64,000 bases of DNA from Nocardioides sp. Soil805 (GTDB lineage Bacteria > Actinomycetota > Actinomycetes > Propionibacteriales > Nocardioidaceae), in assembly GCF_001429625.1 (NCBI RefSeq), contig NZ_LMSU01000001.1, forward strand, positions 873,498-937,497, written 5' to 3'. The notes beneath the pieces are model-generated. The model did no database searches, was not told the origin of the DNA, and worked only from the letters and a program-made list of their open reading frames with translations. Made by a program: the position numbers and the translations under genes. Of the stretch, positions 52,235 to 61,814 are shown piece by piece. Position 1 is the stretch's first letter. Each line of letters opens with the position of its first letter.

Positions 52235-52570
52235 CGCCGACCGGGCGCTTCCTGTCACCTGGACCGCGCCGAGCGGGCGCTTCCTGTCACCACAGCCCTG
52301 CCGACCGGGCACTTCCTGGCCGCACCACACTGCCGACCGGGCACTTCCTGGCCGCACCACACTGCCGAGCGGGCACTTCCTGTCACCTAGACCGCGGCGA
52401 GCGGGCACTTCCGTGTCGCAGCCACCTGAGACGAATGGCCAGGACGTGCCCGGTCGGCGGTGCCCAGCTGTCAGGAAGTGCCCGGTCGGCCGTCCCCAGC
52501 GGTCAGGAAGCGCCCGCTCAGGAAGTGCCCGGTCGACGGTCCCCAGCGGTCAGGAAGTGCCCGGTCGGGT
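52233..52570. repeat. Convergent-junction repeat array 2: six forward and five reverse copies
   Basis: The core GACCGGGCACTTCCTG (variants with GAGCGGGC and GCGCTTCC) occurs six times forward at 52243-52420. It then occurs five times as the complement (CAGGAAGTGCCCGGTC) up to 52570, one of them cut short. Copies 3 and 4 are identical over 33 bp, a sign of recent duplication. The family is the same as at 35.3-35.5 kb. The array begins in the enoyl-CoA hydratase stop region and ends inside the last codons of the M14 peptidase gene, supplying its stop. Confidence 0.9.
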
Positions 52571-53332
52571 ACGACGGGCGCCGAGGACGTCGAGCAGCTG
52601 CCGCGGCGCCTCGACGACCATGCGGTGCCGGGGCGGGCGGGCGGCGTACTCGATGGTGAGCGCGGCGCCGGCGAAGCGGGCGTTGTACCAGCTCGTCATG
52701 GTGCCGTGGCACAGCCCGCCGCAGTCCAGGGTGGTCGTCGGCAGCCGCAGCGCCCGGGCCAGTCGGCGGGCGAAGCGCGGGTCCTTGGTGTCGGTGTCGA
52801 CGCCGTCGAGCGGCTGGTGGAAGCTCAGCACCCGCCGCGGGCGGACCTGGCGCAGGAACGCCATCACCGCGCGGGTCTCGGGCTCGCTGCCCGGACGCGG
52901 TCCTGACTCGTAGCTGCCGTCCAGGTCCACCCAGTCGTGGGGGAAGTTGCGGTTGAGGTCGACCCCGTGGGCGTTGCGCCGGCTGTGCCGGGCCAGGCCG
53001 TCGGGGTTGACGACCGGCACGACCCACAGGTCGATCCCGCGGATCGGCCTGCCGTCGCGCAGGCTGGTGAGGATCTGCCGCGTGTGCGGCTCGTTGCCGT
53101 GCATCGTGGAGAGCAGCACGACCCGGCGCTCGCCGGGCTCGCCGAGGCGCCAGGCGTGCAGGGGCCGGCCCTGCACCGAGCGGCCGATGACGCGGTGCTC
53201 GACCACGGCGGCCGGCCGGTCGACGGCTGAGGGGGCAGCGACGGCAGTCGCAGGGGCGGCGCCGGAGGTGGTCGTGGTCGCGGGAGCGCCGACGAGCACG
53301 CCGGCCAGGGCGAGCGCGAGCAGCCGCTTCAC
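52550..53332 (-). CDS. Secreted M14-family zinc carboxypeptidase
   Basis: A 260-residue exported peptidase. The signal peptide spans about 1-25 (VKRLLALALAGVLVGAPA). Zinc ligands His78 and Glu81 lie in TMHGNEPHT; a third His is in VLSFHQPLDG. Substrate-binding Arg is in GVDLNRNFPHDW and the general base Glu in LTIEYAARPP. Murein-peptide amidases of the MpaA kind share this short format, so cell-wall peptides are possible substrates. GTG 53332 overlaps the stop of the upstream membrane protein. The last seven codons lie in the repeat array. Confidence 0.88.
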   Translation of the reverse strand: MKRLLALALAGVLVGAPATTTTSGAAPATAVAAPSAVDRPAAVVEHRVIGRSVQGRPLHAWRLGEPGERRVVLLSTMHGNEPHTRQILTSLRDGRPIRGIDLWVVPVVNPDGLARHSRRNAHGVDLNRNFPHDWVDLDGSYESGPRPGSEPETRAVMAFLRQVRPRRVLSFHQPLDGVDTDTKDPRFARRLARALRLPTTTLDCGGLCHGTMTSWYNARFAGAALTIEYAARPPRHRMVVEAPRQLLDVLGARRTRPGTS

Positions 53333-53754
53333 ACTGCGGAGGTGAGGTAGGCGAACGTGAAGACGACGACCCCGACGAGCATCCCCACGTGGGCGAGGAC
53401 CGAGAGCCCCGGCCCCTTGCTCCAGCTGTCCGTGGCCTTGTCCCCGGCGTGCTTGCCGCGGGTGGGCAGCCACCGCATCAGGATCAGCAGCCCGGCGATC
53501 GCGGTCACCCAGAAGAACCCGAGGGCGACGATCCCGATTACCGAGCCACCGAGGAACGAGTCCTCGGGGAACGCCAGGAAGACCACCCACAGCACCAGGG
53601 CGGCCGAGCCCGCGACGGTGTGCAGCAGCAGCAGGCGCGAGCTGATCTGGGAGTGCCCGGCGGTGGCGTCGCCCCGGGCCAGTCGCAGCCGGGTCAACAC
53701 CACGACGACCGCGGCCAGCGGCGTCAGGACGTAGACGAGGATCTCGGTGGACAT
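53329..53754 (-). CDS. Four-helix membrane protein of unknown function
   Basis: A 141-residue protein with four hydrophobic segments (about 5-22, 42-62, 70-92, 115-138). The linker between helices 3 and 4 is basic (RWLPTRGKHAGDKATDSWSK). I do not recognise a family with certainty. Its stop overlaps the M14 peptidase start (GTGA), so the two are co-translated; it starts 15 bp after the DivIVA-like gene. Confidence 0.7.
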   Translation of the reverse strand: MSTEILVYVLTPLAAVVVVLTRLRLARGDATAGHSQISSRLLLLHTVAGSAALVLWVVFLAFPEDSFLGGSVIGIVALGFFWVTAIAGLLILMRWLPTRGKHAGDKATDSWSKGPGLSVLAHVGMLVGVVVFTFAYLTSAV

Positions 53755-53768
53755 CCGCGCAGTGTGCC

Positions 53769-54101
53769 CTAGACGGGGTCGCCGTCGCCACGCGCGGTGG
53801 CCTGACCAGAGCTGTGGCCGGGACGCTCGTCGGGGCCCTGGTCGGGGTGCTCGCCGCGGCGCTCGTCCAGCTGCGCGGCGAGGCGCTCGAGCAGCGTGTC
53901 CACCTCCGACATCCGGTAGCCCCGCAGGCCCAGCGAGAAGCGCACGCCGCGGATGTCGTCACCGCTGAGGGGCCCGGTCGCCGGGACGCGGACGTCGGGA
54001 CGGTCGTCGTACTCCTCGGGCAGTGATCCCCCGCGTCCGGACGCGACCACCGCCACTCCCCCCATGGCCAGCACGATGAGGATCGCGAAGAACCACGTCA
54101 T
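53769..54101 (-). CDS. Small DivIVA-domain protein with membrane helix
   Basis: A 110-residue protein with an N-terminal membrane helix (about 2-22, TWFFAILIVLAMGGVAVV) and a short DivIVA-type segment (about 50-85, GDDIRGVRFSLGLRGYRMSE). The GYRMSEVDxLLERL pattern is the conserved DivIVA-like repeat. A charged tail ends the protein. It follows the LOG-family gene by 4 bp. A role in cell division or polar growth is inferred from the domain only. Confidence 0.78.
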   Translation of the reverse strand: MTWFFAILIVLAMGGVAVVASGRGGSLPEEYDDRPDVRVPATGPLSGDDIRGVRFSLGLRGYRMSEVDTLLERLAAQLDERRGEHPDQGPDERPGHSSGQATARGDGDPV

Positions 54102-54105
54102 CGCG

Positions 54106-54861
54106 TCACTCCGGTCGTTCGGCCGACGGCGTGGGCACGTCGTCGCCACGCGCCGCGACCATCATGGCGACGGCCTCCTCGACGTCGTCGGTGAGGGTGA
54201 GCATGTCGAGGTCCTCGGCGTTGATCTTGCCCTCGGCGAGCACGGTGTCGCGCAGCCAGGCGATCAGGCCGCTCCAGTACTCGACGCCCATCAGGACGAT
54301 GGGGAACGAGGTGACCTTCTGGGTCTGGACGAGGGTGAGCGCCTCGAAGAGCTCGTCGAAGGTCCCCAGCCCGCCGGGCAGCACGACGAAGCCCTGGGCG
54401 TACTTGACGAACATCGTCTTGCGGGCGAAGAAGTAGCGGAAGTTGATGCCCTTGTCGACCCACTGGTTGAGGCCGGCCTCGAAGGGCAGCTCGATGCCGA
54501 GCCCCACGCTCGCTCCGCCTGCCTCGCTGGCGCCCTTGTTGGCGGCCTCCATCGCCCCCGGGCCCCCGCCCGTGATGACGGCGAAACCCTCCTGCGCCAG
54601 CCGGCGACCGACCTGCTCGGCGACGCCGTAGTCGTGCGCGTCGGGCTTGGTCCGCGCGGAGCCGAAGACCCCGATCGCCGGTCCGATCTCGGCCAGCGCT
54701 CCGAAGCCCTCGATGAACTCGGCCTGGATACGCATCACGCGCCAGGGGTCGGTGTGCACCCAGTCGCTGGGACCACGCGAGTCGAGCAGCCGCTGGTCGG
54801 TGGTGCCCGTCTCGACCTGCCCGCGCCGCTCCAGGACGGGGCCCTTCATCCGGTCCTTCAC
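54106..54861 (-). CDS. LOG family protein (TIGR00730, cytokinin-riboside phosphoribohydrolase-like)
   Basis: A 251-residue Rossmann-fold protein with GVFGSARTKPDAHDY, the nucleotide loop GGGPGAMEAANKGA and the catalytic PGGLGTFDELFE motif. These define LOG/lysine-decarboxylase-like enzymes, which in other bacteria cleave nucleoside 5'-monophosphates. The gene overlaps dapE (GTGA), an arrangement also seen near mycobacterial dapE. Substrate in this organism is unknown. Confidence 0.88.
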   Translation of the reverse strand: MKDRMKGPVLERRGQVETGTTDQRLLDSRGPSDWVHTDPWRVMRIQAEFIEGFGALAEIGPAIGVFGSARTKPDAHDYGVAEQVGRRLAQEGFAVITGGGPGAMEAANKGASEAGGASVGLGIELPFEAGLNQWVDKGINFRYFFARKTMFVKYAQGFVVLPGGLGTFDELFEALTLVQTQKVTSFPIVLMGVEYWSGLIAWLRDTVLAEGKINAEDLDMLTLTDDVEEAVAMMVAARGDDVPTPSAERPE

Positions 54862-55940
54862 GACACGTCCCCCTGGTCCGAGCCGTCGGTGAGCCAGGCC
54901 CGCAGCACCCGCTCGCAGCGCTCGATGTGCTCGACGGGCACGTGCTCGTCCTGCTTGTGGGCGAACATCGGGTCGCCGGGTCCGAAGTTGACCGCCGGGA
55001 TGCCGAGCTTGGTGAACTGGGCGACGTCGGTCCAGCCGAACTTGGGGGCGACGTCCCCGCCCACCACGTCGACGAAGGCCTTGGCCGCGGGCCGGTCCAG
55101 GCCCGGCATGGCGCCGGCCGCCATGTCGGTGACGGTGACCTCGAAGCCCTCGAAGAAGTCCCGGACGAAGGCCTCCGCGTCCTCCTCGCTCCGGTCGGGC
55201 GCGAAGCGGAAGTTGACCTCGACGACGCACTCGTCGGGGACCACGTTGCCGGCGACGCCGCCGCGGATGCCGGTGGCGTTGAGCCCCTCGTGATAGGTCA
55301 GGCCGTCGATCTCGGGCCGGCGGGCGACGTACTCGTTGAGCCGGGCCAGGATCGGCGCCGCCTTGTGGATGGCGTTGACGCCCTTCCAGCTGCGGGCGGA
55401 GTGTGCGCGCTCGCCCGTGGTGCGTACGTCGACCCGCAGCGTGCCCTGGCAGCCGGCCTCGACGGCCGCGTTGCTGGGCTCCATGAGGATCGCGAAGTCG
55501 GCCTCCAGCAGGTCGGGGTCGCTCTCGGTCAGCTTGCGCAGGCCGTTGTGGACCGAGTCGACCTCCTCGGCCTCGTAGAAGATGAAGGTGAGGTCGCGGT
55601 TGGGATCGGTGAGGTCTGCGGAGAGCTTGAGCATCACCGCGTCGCCGCCCTTCATGTCGCAGGTCCCCAGCCCGTGCAGGATGCCGTCCTCGAGCCGCGA
55701 CGGCAGGTTGTCGTTGAGCGGCACGGTGTCGATGTGGCCCGCGACGACCACCCGCTCACCACGGCCCAGCTCGGTGCGCGCGACCAGGGTGTGGCCCCGG
55801 CGGGTGACGGTGAGGTGCGGGAGCGCGCGCAGCACCGCCTCGACGGCGTCGGCGATCTCCTGCTCGTGGTGGGAGACCGACTCGATGTCGACGAGCTGCT
55901 GGGTCAGGGTGACGACGTCGGCCGAGAGGTCAAGTGGCAT
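54858..55940 (-). CDS. dapE: Succinyl-diaminopimelate desuccinylase
   Basis: A 360-residue M20-family zinc enzyme that removes succinate in the lysine/diaminopimelate pathway. Zinc-binding blocks are VVVAGHIDTVPLN, FYEAEEVDSVHNGL (catalytic Glu) and LMEPSNAAVEAG. The final His block is MFAHKQDEHVP. ATG 55940 is chosen; a TTG at 55952 would add four residues. dapD and the end of dapC lie 5 and 8 kb away on this window. The product is needed for peptidoglycan cross-links. Confidence 0.94.
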   Translation of the reverse strand: MPLDLSADVVTLTQQLVDIESVSHHEQEIADAVEAVLRALPHLTVTRRGHTLVARTELGRGERVVVAGHIDTVPLNDNLPSRLEDGILHGLGTCDMKGGDAVMLKLSADLTDPNRDLTFIFYEAEEVDSVHNGLRKLTESDPDLLEADFAILMEPSNAAVEAGCQGTLRVDVRTTGERAHSARSWKGVNAIHKAAPILARLNEYVARRPEIDGLTYHEGLNATGIRGGVAGNVVPDECVVEVNFRFAPDRSEEDAEAFVRDFFEGFEVTVTDMAAGAMPGLDRPAAKAFVDVVGGDVAPKFGWTDVAQFTKLGIPAVNFGPGDPMFAHKQDEHVPVEHIERCERVLRAWLTDGSDQGDVS

Positions 55941-56032
55941 GGGCCGATTCAACCAGCCGGTCGCCGAGGAGGTGCGGGAGCCACGTCCCCGGGGTCCGGG
56001 AACGTCGCTCTCGCACCGCTGCCTCCGACGTG

Positions 56033-59000
56033 TCAGGCGCGGGTGACCGAGACCGCGACCTCGGGCGCCTCGTCGTACGCCACGCTGGTGGCCAGCGTCT
56101 CCTCGACGAGCAGCGCCTCGTGGGTGCGGGCCGCGGCGACCACCTCGGCGGGGCCGGAGACCGACAGGGCGATCCGGTCGCTGACCTGGAGGCCCGCGTC
56201 CTTGCGGGCCTGCTGGACCGCTCGGACCAGGTCGCGAGCGGTGCCCTCGGCCTCGAGCTCTGGGGTCACCGCCGTGTCGAGGACGACGAAGCCGCCCCGC
56301 GGCAGCATGCCGACCGCGGTGGAGTCGTCCGCGGCGCCGGCGACGGTGTCCAGGGAGTACTCCCCCTCCACCAGCGCGAGCCCGCCGGCGACGACCGTGC
56401 CGTCCTCGGCGACCGACCAGTCGCCCGTCTTCGAGCCCTTGATGGCGTGCTGGACGTCCTTGCCGAGCCGCGGACCGGCGGCACGGGCGTTGACGGTCAG
56501 CTTCTGGGAGACGCCGTACGACGCCGCCTCGGGCGCGTCCGCGGCCAGCACGTCGACCGCCTTGAGGTTGAGCTCGTCGGCGACCAGCGACTCGAAGCCG
56601 GTCAGGTCGGCGTCGGCCACGACCGTCAGCCGCGACAGCGGGAGCCGGTTGCGCAGTCCTGCGGCCTTGCGCAGCGCGGAGCCGGCCGAGCAGACGTCAC
56701 GCACGGCGTCCATGGAGACGACCAGGTCGTGGTCCGCCGGCAGGTCCTCCACCAGAGGCCAGTCGGTGAGGTGCACCGAGCGTCCACCGGTGAGGCCGCG
56801 CCAGATCTCCTCGGAGGTCAGCGGCATCAGCGGCGCGGTGACCCGGCAGACGGTCTCCAGCACGGTGTAGAGGGTGTCGAACGCGTCCGCGTCCTCGTCC
56901 CAGAAGCGCTCGCGCGAGCGCCGGATGTACCAGTTGGTGAGGACGTCGAGGAACGACCGGGTCGAGTCGCACGCGTTGGCGACCTCGTAGTCGTCGAGCT
57001 GGCGGGTCATCGCGGCGACGTACTCGCGCAGCTTGGCCAGGATGTAGCGGTCCATCGGGTCGGTGCTGTCGGTGCGGGGGCGGGCGTCGTGGCCCTGCCC
57101 GTCGCCGGCCGTGTTGGCGTACAGGCTGAAGAAGTACCAGCTGTTCCACAGCGGGATGAGCACCTGCCGCACCGAGTCGCGGATGCCCTGCTCGGTGACG
57201 ACGAGGTTGCCGCCGCGCAGGATCGGGCTCGACATGAGGAACCAGCGCATCGCGTCGGCGCCGTCGCGGTCGAACACCTCGCGCACGTCGGGGTAGTTGC
57301 GCAGCGACTTGGACATCTTCTGCCCGTCGTTGCCGAGCACGATGCCGTGGCTGACGCACGTCTCGAACGCGGGGCGGTCGAAGATCGCGCCGGCGAGGAC
57401 GTGCATCGTGTAGAACCAGCCGCGCGTCTGGCCGATGTACTCGACGATGAAGTCGCCCGGGAAGTGCCCGCCGCGGCGAACGCCGTCGGCATCTTCGGCG
57501 CCGACGAACCAGTCCTTGTTCTCGAACGGGTAGTGCACCTGCGCGAACGACATCGAGCCGGAGTCGAACCACACGTCGAGCACGTCGGTGACGCGGCGCA
57601 TCGTCGAGCGTCCGGTCGGGTCGTCGGGGTTGGGCCGGGTCAGCTCGTCGACGAACGGGCGGTGCAGGTCGGGCTCGCCGTCGGCGTTGCGGGGCAGGGT
57701 GCCGAAGTCACGCTCGATCTCCTCGAAGCTGCCGTAGACGTCGAGGCGCGGGTACTCCTCGGAGTCGGACTTCCACACCGGCACCGGGCTGCCCCAGAAG
57801 CGGTTGCGGGTGATCGACCAGTCGCGGGCGTTCTCCAGCCACTTGCCGAAGGAGCCGTCCTTGATGTGCTCGGGCACCCAGCGGATCTGCTGGTTGAGCT
57901 CCATCAGGCGGTCCTTGACCGCGGTCACCTCGACGAACCACGACGAGACGCCCTTGTAGATCAGGGGCTCGCGGCAGCGCCAGCAGTGCGGGTAGGAGTG
58001 GTCGTAGGTCTCGCGGCGCAGCAGCACCGTGCCGGGCGTGACCGAGCCGGTCTCCCCTTCGCCCTTCGTCGCGGCCTTGAGGTGCTCGATCACGTGGAGG
58101 TTGGCGTCGAAGACGAGCATCCCCTCGTAGTCGGTGACCGGGAAGGTGAAGCGCCCGTCCTTGCCGACCGGCATGACCGCCTCGATGCCCTCGCGGTCGG
58201 TGACGACCTTGTCGTCCTCACCGAAGGCGCCGGCGGTGTGCACCAGCCCGGTGCCGTCGGTCGTGGTGACGAACTCGGCGGGCACGAGGCGGAAGGCGCG
58301 CTCGTGGCCGGCGTAGTAGCTGAATGGGGGGGCGTACTCCAGACCGACGAGGTCGGCGCCCTTGTGACGACCGATGATCGTGGGCTCGTCGGTGTCGGGG
58401 TAGAGCTCGCGCTTGTACGACGCCAGGCGCGCCTCGGCGATGAGGTAGCGCTCCGGACTGCCGGTGGGCGCAGCGGACTGCACGACGACGTAGTCGATGT
58501 CCTCGCCGACCATGACGGCGAGGTTGGACGGCAGGGTCCACGGGGTCGTCGTCCAGACGAGCACCTTGGTGCCGAACAGGTCGCCGTCGGTGACGATGTC
58601 GTACCCGACCGTGACGGCCGGGTCCTGCCGCATCTGGTAGACCTCGTCGTCCATGCGCAGCTCGTGGTTGGACAACGGGGTCTCGTCGTTCCAGCAGTAG
58701 GGCAGGACGCGGAAGCCCTCGTAGACCAGGCCCTTGTCGTGGAGCTGCTTGAAGGCCCACATGACCGACTCCATGAAGTCGGGGTTCATGGTCTTGTAGT
58801 CGTGGTCGAAGTCGACCCAGCGGGCCTGGCGGGTCACGTAGTCGCGCCACTCGCCGGTGTACTTCAGGACGGACTCGCGGCAGGCGGCGTTGAACTTCTC
58901 GATGCCGAGCTCGTGGATCTCGTCGGTGGTCTTGAGGCCGAGCTGGCGCATCGCCTCGAGCTCGGCGGGCAGGCCGTGGGTGTCCCAGCCGAAGCGGCGC

Positions 59001-59278
59001 TCGACGCGACGTCCGCGCATCGTCTGGTAGCGCGGGATGAGGTCCTTGACGTAGCCGGTGAGCAGGTGGCCGTAGTGCGGCAGGCCGTTGGCGAAGGGCG
59101 GGCCGTCGTAGAAGACGAACTCGTTGTCGCCGTCGGTGCCGGCATCACGCTGCTCGACGCTCGCGGCGAAGGTGTCGTCGGCGTCCCAGTAGGCCAGCAC
59201 GGCCTCCTCGATCGCCGGGAACGTCGGCGCGCTCGGGACGGTGGTGGAGGACGTGTGGGAGACCTTGGGGTAGGTCAT
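56033..59278 (-). CDS. ileS: Isoleucyl-tRNA synthetase
   Basis: A 1081-residue class I tRNA synthetase. The HIGH-type motif is in [20 protein letters not shown] and the KMSKS motif in [14 protein letters not shown]. The editing domain contains [15 protein letters not shown]. The N-terminus ([18 protein letters not shown]) and length mark the type 2 (eukaryote-like) group found in many actinobacteria, which is generally less sensitive to mupirocin. ATG 59278 follows GGAG. A T-box leader precedes it, so expression should rise when uncharged tRNA-Ile accumulates. Confidence 0.96.
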   Translation of the reverse strand: MTYPKVSHTSSTTVPSAPTFPAIEEAVLAYWDADDTFAASVEQRDAGTDGDNEFVFYDGPPFANGLPHYGHLLTGYVKDLIPRYQTMRGRRVERRFGWDTHGLPAELEAMRQLGLKTTDEIHELGIEKFNAACRESVLKYTGEWRDYVTRQARWVDFDHDYKTMNPDFMESVMWAFKQLHDKGLVYEGFRVLPYCWNDETPLSNHELRMDDEVYQMRQDPAVTVGYDIVTDGDLFGTKVLVWTTTPWTLPSNLAVMVGEDIDYVVVQSAAPTGSPERYLIAEARLASYKRELYPDTDEPTIIGRHKGADLVGLEYAPPFSYYAGHERAFRLVPAEFVTTTDGTGLVHTAGAFGEDDKVVTDREGIEAVMPVGKDGRFTFPVTDYEGMLVFDANLHVIEHLKAATKGEGETGSVTPGTVLLRRETYDHSYPHCWRCREPLIYKGVSSWFVEVTAVKDRLMELNQQIRWVPEHIKDGSFGKWLENARDWSITRNRFWGSPVPVWKSDSEEYPRLDVYGSFEEIERDFGTLPRNADGEPDLHRPFVDELTRPNPDDPTGRSTMRRVTDVLDVWFDSGSMSFAQVHYPFENKDWFVGAEDADGVRRGGHFPGDFIVEYIGQTRGWFYTMHVLAGAIFDRPAFETCVSHGIVLGNDGQKMSKSLRNYPDVREVFDRDGADAMRWFLMSSPILRGGNLVVTEQGIRDSVRQVLIPLWNSWYFFSLYANTAGDGQGHDARPRTDSTDPMDRYILAKLREYVAAMTRQLDDYEVANACDSTRSFLDVLTNWYIRRSRERFWDEDADAFDTLYTVLETVCRVTAPLMPLTSEEIWRGLTGGRSVHLTDWPLVEDLPADHDLVVSMDAVRDVCSAGSALRKAAGLRNRLPLSRLTVVADADLTGFESLVADELNLKAVDVLAADAPEAASYGVSQKLTVNARAAGPRLGKDVQHAIKGSKTGDWSVAEDGTVVAGGLALVEGEYSLDTVAGAADDSTAVGMLPRGGFVVLDTAVTPELEAEGTARDLVRAVQQARKDAGLQVSDRIALSVSGPAEVVAAARTHEALLVEETLATSVAYDEAPEVAVSVTRA

Positions 59279-59490
59279 CGGTGACTCCTGCGGTGGTCGT
59301 CGTACAGCTCGGGCTGATGCCACGAGGACGATCGACTGACCGCGGTACCACCTCGCTTGCGCCGCCTCCCGGCGGTGCCGCTCGTTGTCGGCTGTGACGG
59401 GCCACCCGTCCGGGTCTAGTGGGCTCGTCGCCGGTGCGCGACGGCCGTTCTTCCGGAGGCTCGCCGCTGATGACGGCTCAGACGCCTGTG
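59279..59490 (-). ncRNA. T-box riboswitch, ileS leader (short stem I, probably translational)
   Basis: On the minus strand the antiterminator-type T-box sequence GAGGTGGTACCGCGG is at about 59340-59354 (consensus AGGGTGGNACCGCG). Near the 5' end the small hairpin GCCG-TCATCAG-CGGC presents the Ile codon ATC (59471-59469) in its loop as the specifier. There is no intrinsic terminator with a T-tract; the ribosome site GGAG of ileS lies within the 3' part. This fits the actinobacterial translational T-boxes with shortened stem I. Uncharged tRNA-Ile would free the ribosome site. Confidence 0.82.
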
Positions 59491-59495
59491 CGGCG

Positions 59496-59501
59496 ATCGT
59501 A
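59496..59501 (-). promoter_or_regulatory. -10 element of the ileS T-box transcript
   Basis: TACGAT on the minus strand, with the expected start about 7 nt downstream (around 59488), just before the specifier stem. Confidence 0.5.
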
Positions 59502-59526
59502 CGGCGCGGGGCGCGGGGCGCGCGAA

Positions 59527-60150
59527 TCAGTTGCGGTCGGCGGCAGTCGCAGGCTCGCTCGACCGGAGCGCCAGCCACGCCAGGACGCGGCGAGCAGTCT
59601 CCTCGGGCACGAGGCCGGAGTTGTCGAGGCGCAGGTGCCGGTGTGCGGCATACACCGCGTCGGCGGCGCTCGGCCCGTCCGGGTCGGTGTTCATCCGGTG
59701 GCGCACATCGGCCTCCCGCACGTGCGCGTCGGACCAGGCGAGGTCGGCCTTGGACGGCTTGGCGGCGATGCGGTCCGACCCGGTGTTGCGGACCAGCCGC
59801 GTCTCCAGGTCGGCGTACAGCTCGACGAAGGAGACCGGCAGGCCGCGCTCGGCGTACGGCGCCAGCAGGGCCCGGACCGTGTCCGCGTCGGCCTCGACGT
59901 CGACCGGCCAGACGAAGGTGAAGACGAGGCGCAGGCCGGAGCGCGCTGCCTCCTCGATCACCCGCCGCCGGAACTCGTCCTTGAGCAGCTCGAAGGCGGG
60001 CGAGTCGAAGCCGAAGGTCTCGGCGAGCGGCTCGATGGTGTGGTGGTTGTGGAAGAGCCGGAAGTCGGAGGCGGCGCAGATCGCCCGGCCGACGGTCATC
60101 TTGCCGACCGCAGGGGGTCCGGTCACCACCACCAGCTCGCCGCTCGACAT
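59527..60150 (-). CDS. P-loop kinase-like NTPase
   Basis: A 207-residue protein with Walker [10 protein letters not shown] (11-19) near the start and an otherwise adenylate/shikimate-kinase-like outline, including [20 protein letters not shown] and [20 protein letters not shown]. The substrate is unknown; the family includes small-molecule kinases and AAA-like proteins. A TAGCGT hexamer lies 8 nt before ATG 60150. It lies upstream of the ileS T-box on the same strand, and is divergent from a DinB gene. Confidence 0.75.
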   Translation of the reverse strand: MSSGELVVVTGPPAVGKMTVGRAICAASDFRLFHNHHTIEPLAETFGFDSPAFELLKDEFRRRVIEEAARSGLRLVFTFVWPVDVEADADTVRALLAPYAERGLPVSFVELYADLETRLVRNTGSDRIAAKPSKADLAWSDAHVREADVRHRMNTDPDGPSAADAVYAAHRHLRLDNSGLVPEETARRVLAWLALRSSEPATAADRN

Positions 60151-60158
60151 GTGGCGGG

Positions 60159-60164
60159 ACGCTA
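60159..60164 (-). promoter_or_regulatory. Predicted -10 for leaderless kinase transcript
   Basis: TAGCGT with CCCGCCAC before ATG 60150. No ribosome site is seen. Confidence 0.35.
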
Positions 60165-60206
60165 TGCGGTTGCCCCGGTCCCCGCCAAGCCGATTGGGTG
60201 GGGTCC

Positions 60207-60746
60207 ATGACCGAGATCGGCTTCAACGGCATGTGGCTGCCCCAGGACCAGGACCCGCGGATGAACGAGACGCCCGCCCGCGGGGAGCGCGCCGTCCTCG
60301 TGGAGTACCTCGAGCACTACCGCGCGACACTGGAGCTGAAGTGCGAGGGGCTGACCCCCGAACAGCTGGGCACCCGGTCGGTCCCGCCGTCGCGGATGTC
60401 GCTGCTCGGCATGGTGCGGCACTTCGCCCGGGTCGAGCAGTCGTGGTTCCGCCGGATCCTGGAGGGACAGCACGACCTCGAGCGGCACTTCCAGGACGAG
60501 GACGGCGGCTTCGCGTTCGGCGAGCCGACGCAGGAGCTGGTGGACGCGTCCTTCGCGCTGCTGCGCGAGGAGGTCGCGCACGCCCGCGAGGTGCTGGAGC
60601 GCACCGACCTCGACGCCCTCGTCGACGTGCACGGCGACGAGATCGAGGTGCGCGACGTGGTGGTGCACATGATCGAGGAGTACGCCCGGCACTGCGGCCA
60701 CGCGGACCTGCTCCGGGAGTGCCTGGACGGCAGGACCGGGCAGTAG
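60207..60746 (+). CDS. DinB family protein (DUF664-type)
   Basis: A 179-residue four-helix-bundle protein of the DinB/YfiT superfamily. The metal-binding His are probably His72 ([13 protein letters not shown]) and His162/His165 ([13 protein letters not shown]). Several such proteins are thiol-dependent (mycothiol or bacillithiol) transferases, which would suit an actinobacterium, but this is inference. ATG 60207 with GGGG upstream is preferred to GTG 60198. The last codons lie in a short tandem repeat. Confidence 0.85.
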   Translation: MTEIGFNGMWLPQDQDPRMNETPARGERAVLVEYLEHYRATLELKCEGLTPEQLGTRSVPPSRMSLLGMVRHFARVEQSWFRRILEGQHDLERHFQDEDGGFAFGEPTQELVDASFALLREEVAHAREVLERTDLDALVDVHGDEIEVRDVVVHMIEEYARHCGHADLLRECLDGRTGQ

Positions 60747-60820
60747 AGGCGGCAGGACCGGGCAGTAGAGGCGGCAGAGCGGACCGTAGGGACGGCTGGA
60801 CCGGACCGTAGGGACGGCAG
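60729..60820. repeat. Short tandem repeats at the 3' end of the DinB gene
   Basis: A 22-bp unit with core GGACCGGGCAGTAGAGG occurs twice (60729-60750, 60751-60772). Two copies of a related unit with GGACCGTAGGGACGGC follow. The DinB stop codon TAG is in the first copy. The ACCGGGCA string resembles the core of the arrays at 35 and 52 kb, but orientation and length differ and this gap is not convergent. Confidence 0.7.
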
Positions 60821-60850
60821 GACCGGTCGGTGGCCCTTCGACGCACTCCG

Positions 60851-60856
60851 TAGTCT
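60851..60856 (+). promoter_or_regulatory. Predicted -10 for leaderless dapD transcript
   Basis: TAGTCT, then TGCCGCC and GTG 60864. No Shine-Dalgarno sequence is present. Confidence 0.45.
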
Positions 60857-60863
60857 TGCCGCC

Positions 60864-61811
60864 GTGACTGACTCCGCTGCCCGCCCCGCCTGGGGCCACG
60901 GCCTGGTGACCCTCGACCCCGCCGACCACGTCCTCGACGTGTGGTTTCCCTCCCCCGCGCTGGGCGAGCGGGACGGCCAGGACGTCCCCGACGGCCTGGT
61001 GGCGCTCGCCGGACCCGACGAGGCCCGCGGCGTACGACGCGAGCTGCGGGTCGTCGAGATCGCCGACCTCGGCGCCGCTCCGGCGAGCACCGAGGACGTG
61101 TGGCTGCGCCTGCACCTGCTGTCGGCCCGGCTCGTCCGCCCCCACGAGATCTCCATGGACGGCGTCTTCGGCCTGCTCACCAACGTCGTGTGGACCAGCG
61201 CCGGGCCGTGCGCCGTCGAGGGCTTCGAGCTCACCCGCGCCCGACTCCAGCGCGAGGGCCACCACGTCACCGTGCACGGGGTGGACAAGTTCCCCCGGAT
61301 GGTCGACTACGTGCTGCCCTCCGGGGTCCGGATCGCCGACGCCGACCGGGTCCGCCTCGGCGCCCACCTGGCCAGCGGCACCACCGTGATGCACGAGGGC
61401 TTCGTCAACTTCAACGCCGGCACCCTCGGCGCCTCGATGGTCGAGGGGCGCATCTCGGCCGGTGTCCTGGTCGGCGACGGCTCGGACGTCGGGGGCGGCT
61501 CCTCGATCATGGGCACGCTGTCGGGGGGCGGCAAGGAGGTCGTCTCCATCGGCGAGCGTTGCCTGCTGGGCGCCAACGCCGGCATCGGCATCTCCCTCGG
61601 CGACGACTGCGTCGTGGAGGCCGGCTGCTACGTCACCGCCGGCACCAAGGTGACGCTGCCCGCCGACGAGGGGAAGGTCGTCAAGGCCCTCGAGCTCTCC
61701 GGCGCCAGCAACGTGCTCTTCCGCCGCAACTCGGTCACCGGGGCCGTCGAGGCCGTGCCGTGGAAGCGCGTGGGCATCGCCCTCAACACCGCGCTCCACG
61801 CCAACGACTAG
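60864..61811 (+). CDS. dapD: Tetrahydrodipicolinate N-succinyltransferase (actinobacterial type)
   Basis: A 315-residue acyltransferase that adds succinate to tetrahydrodipicolinate in lysine/DAP synthesis. The C-terminal half is a left-handed beta-helix with hexapeptide repeats ([20 protein letters not shown] and [20 protein letters not shown]). The N-terminal domain ([20 protein letters not shown]) is that of the actinobacterial DapD. GTG 60864 is set by the leaderless signal. It shares the region with dapE and the end of dapC. Confidence 0.94.
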   Translation: MTDSAARPAWGHGLVTLDPADHVLDVWFPSPALGERDGQDVPDGLVALAGPDEARGVRRELRVVEIADLGAAPASTEDVWLRLHLLSARLVRPHEISMDGVFGLLTNVVWTSAGPCAVEGFELTRARLQREGHHVTVHGVDKFPRMVDYVLPSGVRIADADRVRLGAHLASGTTVMHEGFVNFNAGTLGASMVEGRISAGVLVGDGSDVGGGSSIMGTLSGGGKEVVSIGERCLLGANAGIGISLGDDCVVEAGCYVTAGTKVTLPADEGKVVKALELSGASNVLFRRNSVTGAVEAVPWKRVGIALNTALHAND

Positions 61812-61814
61812 CGC

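Noticed and set aside
55934..59284. 1116-codon open frame opposite ileS
   Set aside because: Same antisense artefact; ileS on the minus strand has HIGH and KMSKS motifs and the T-box leader.
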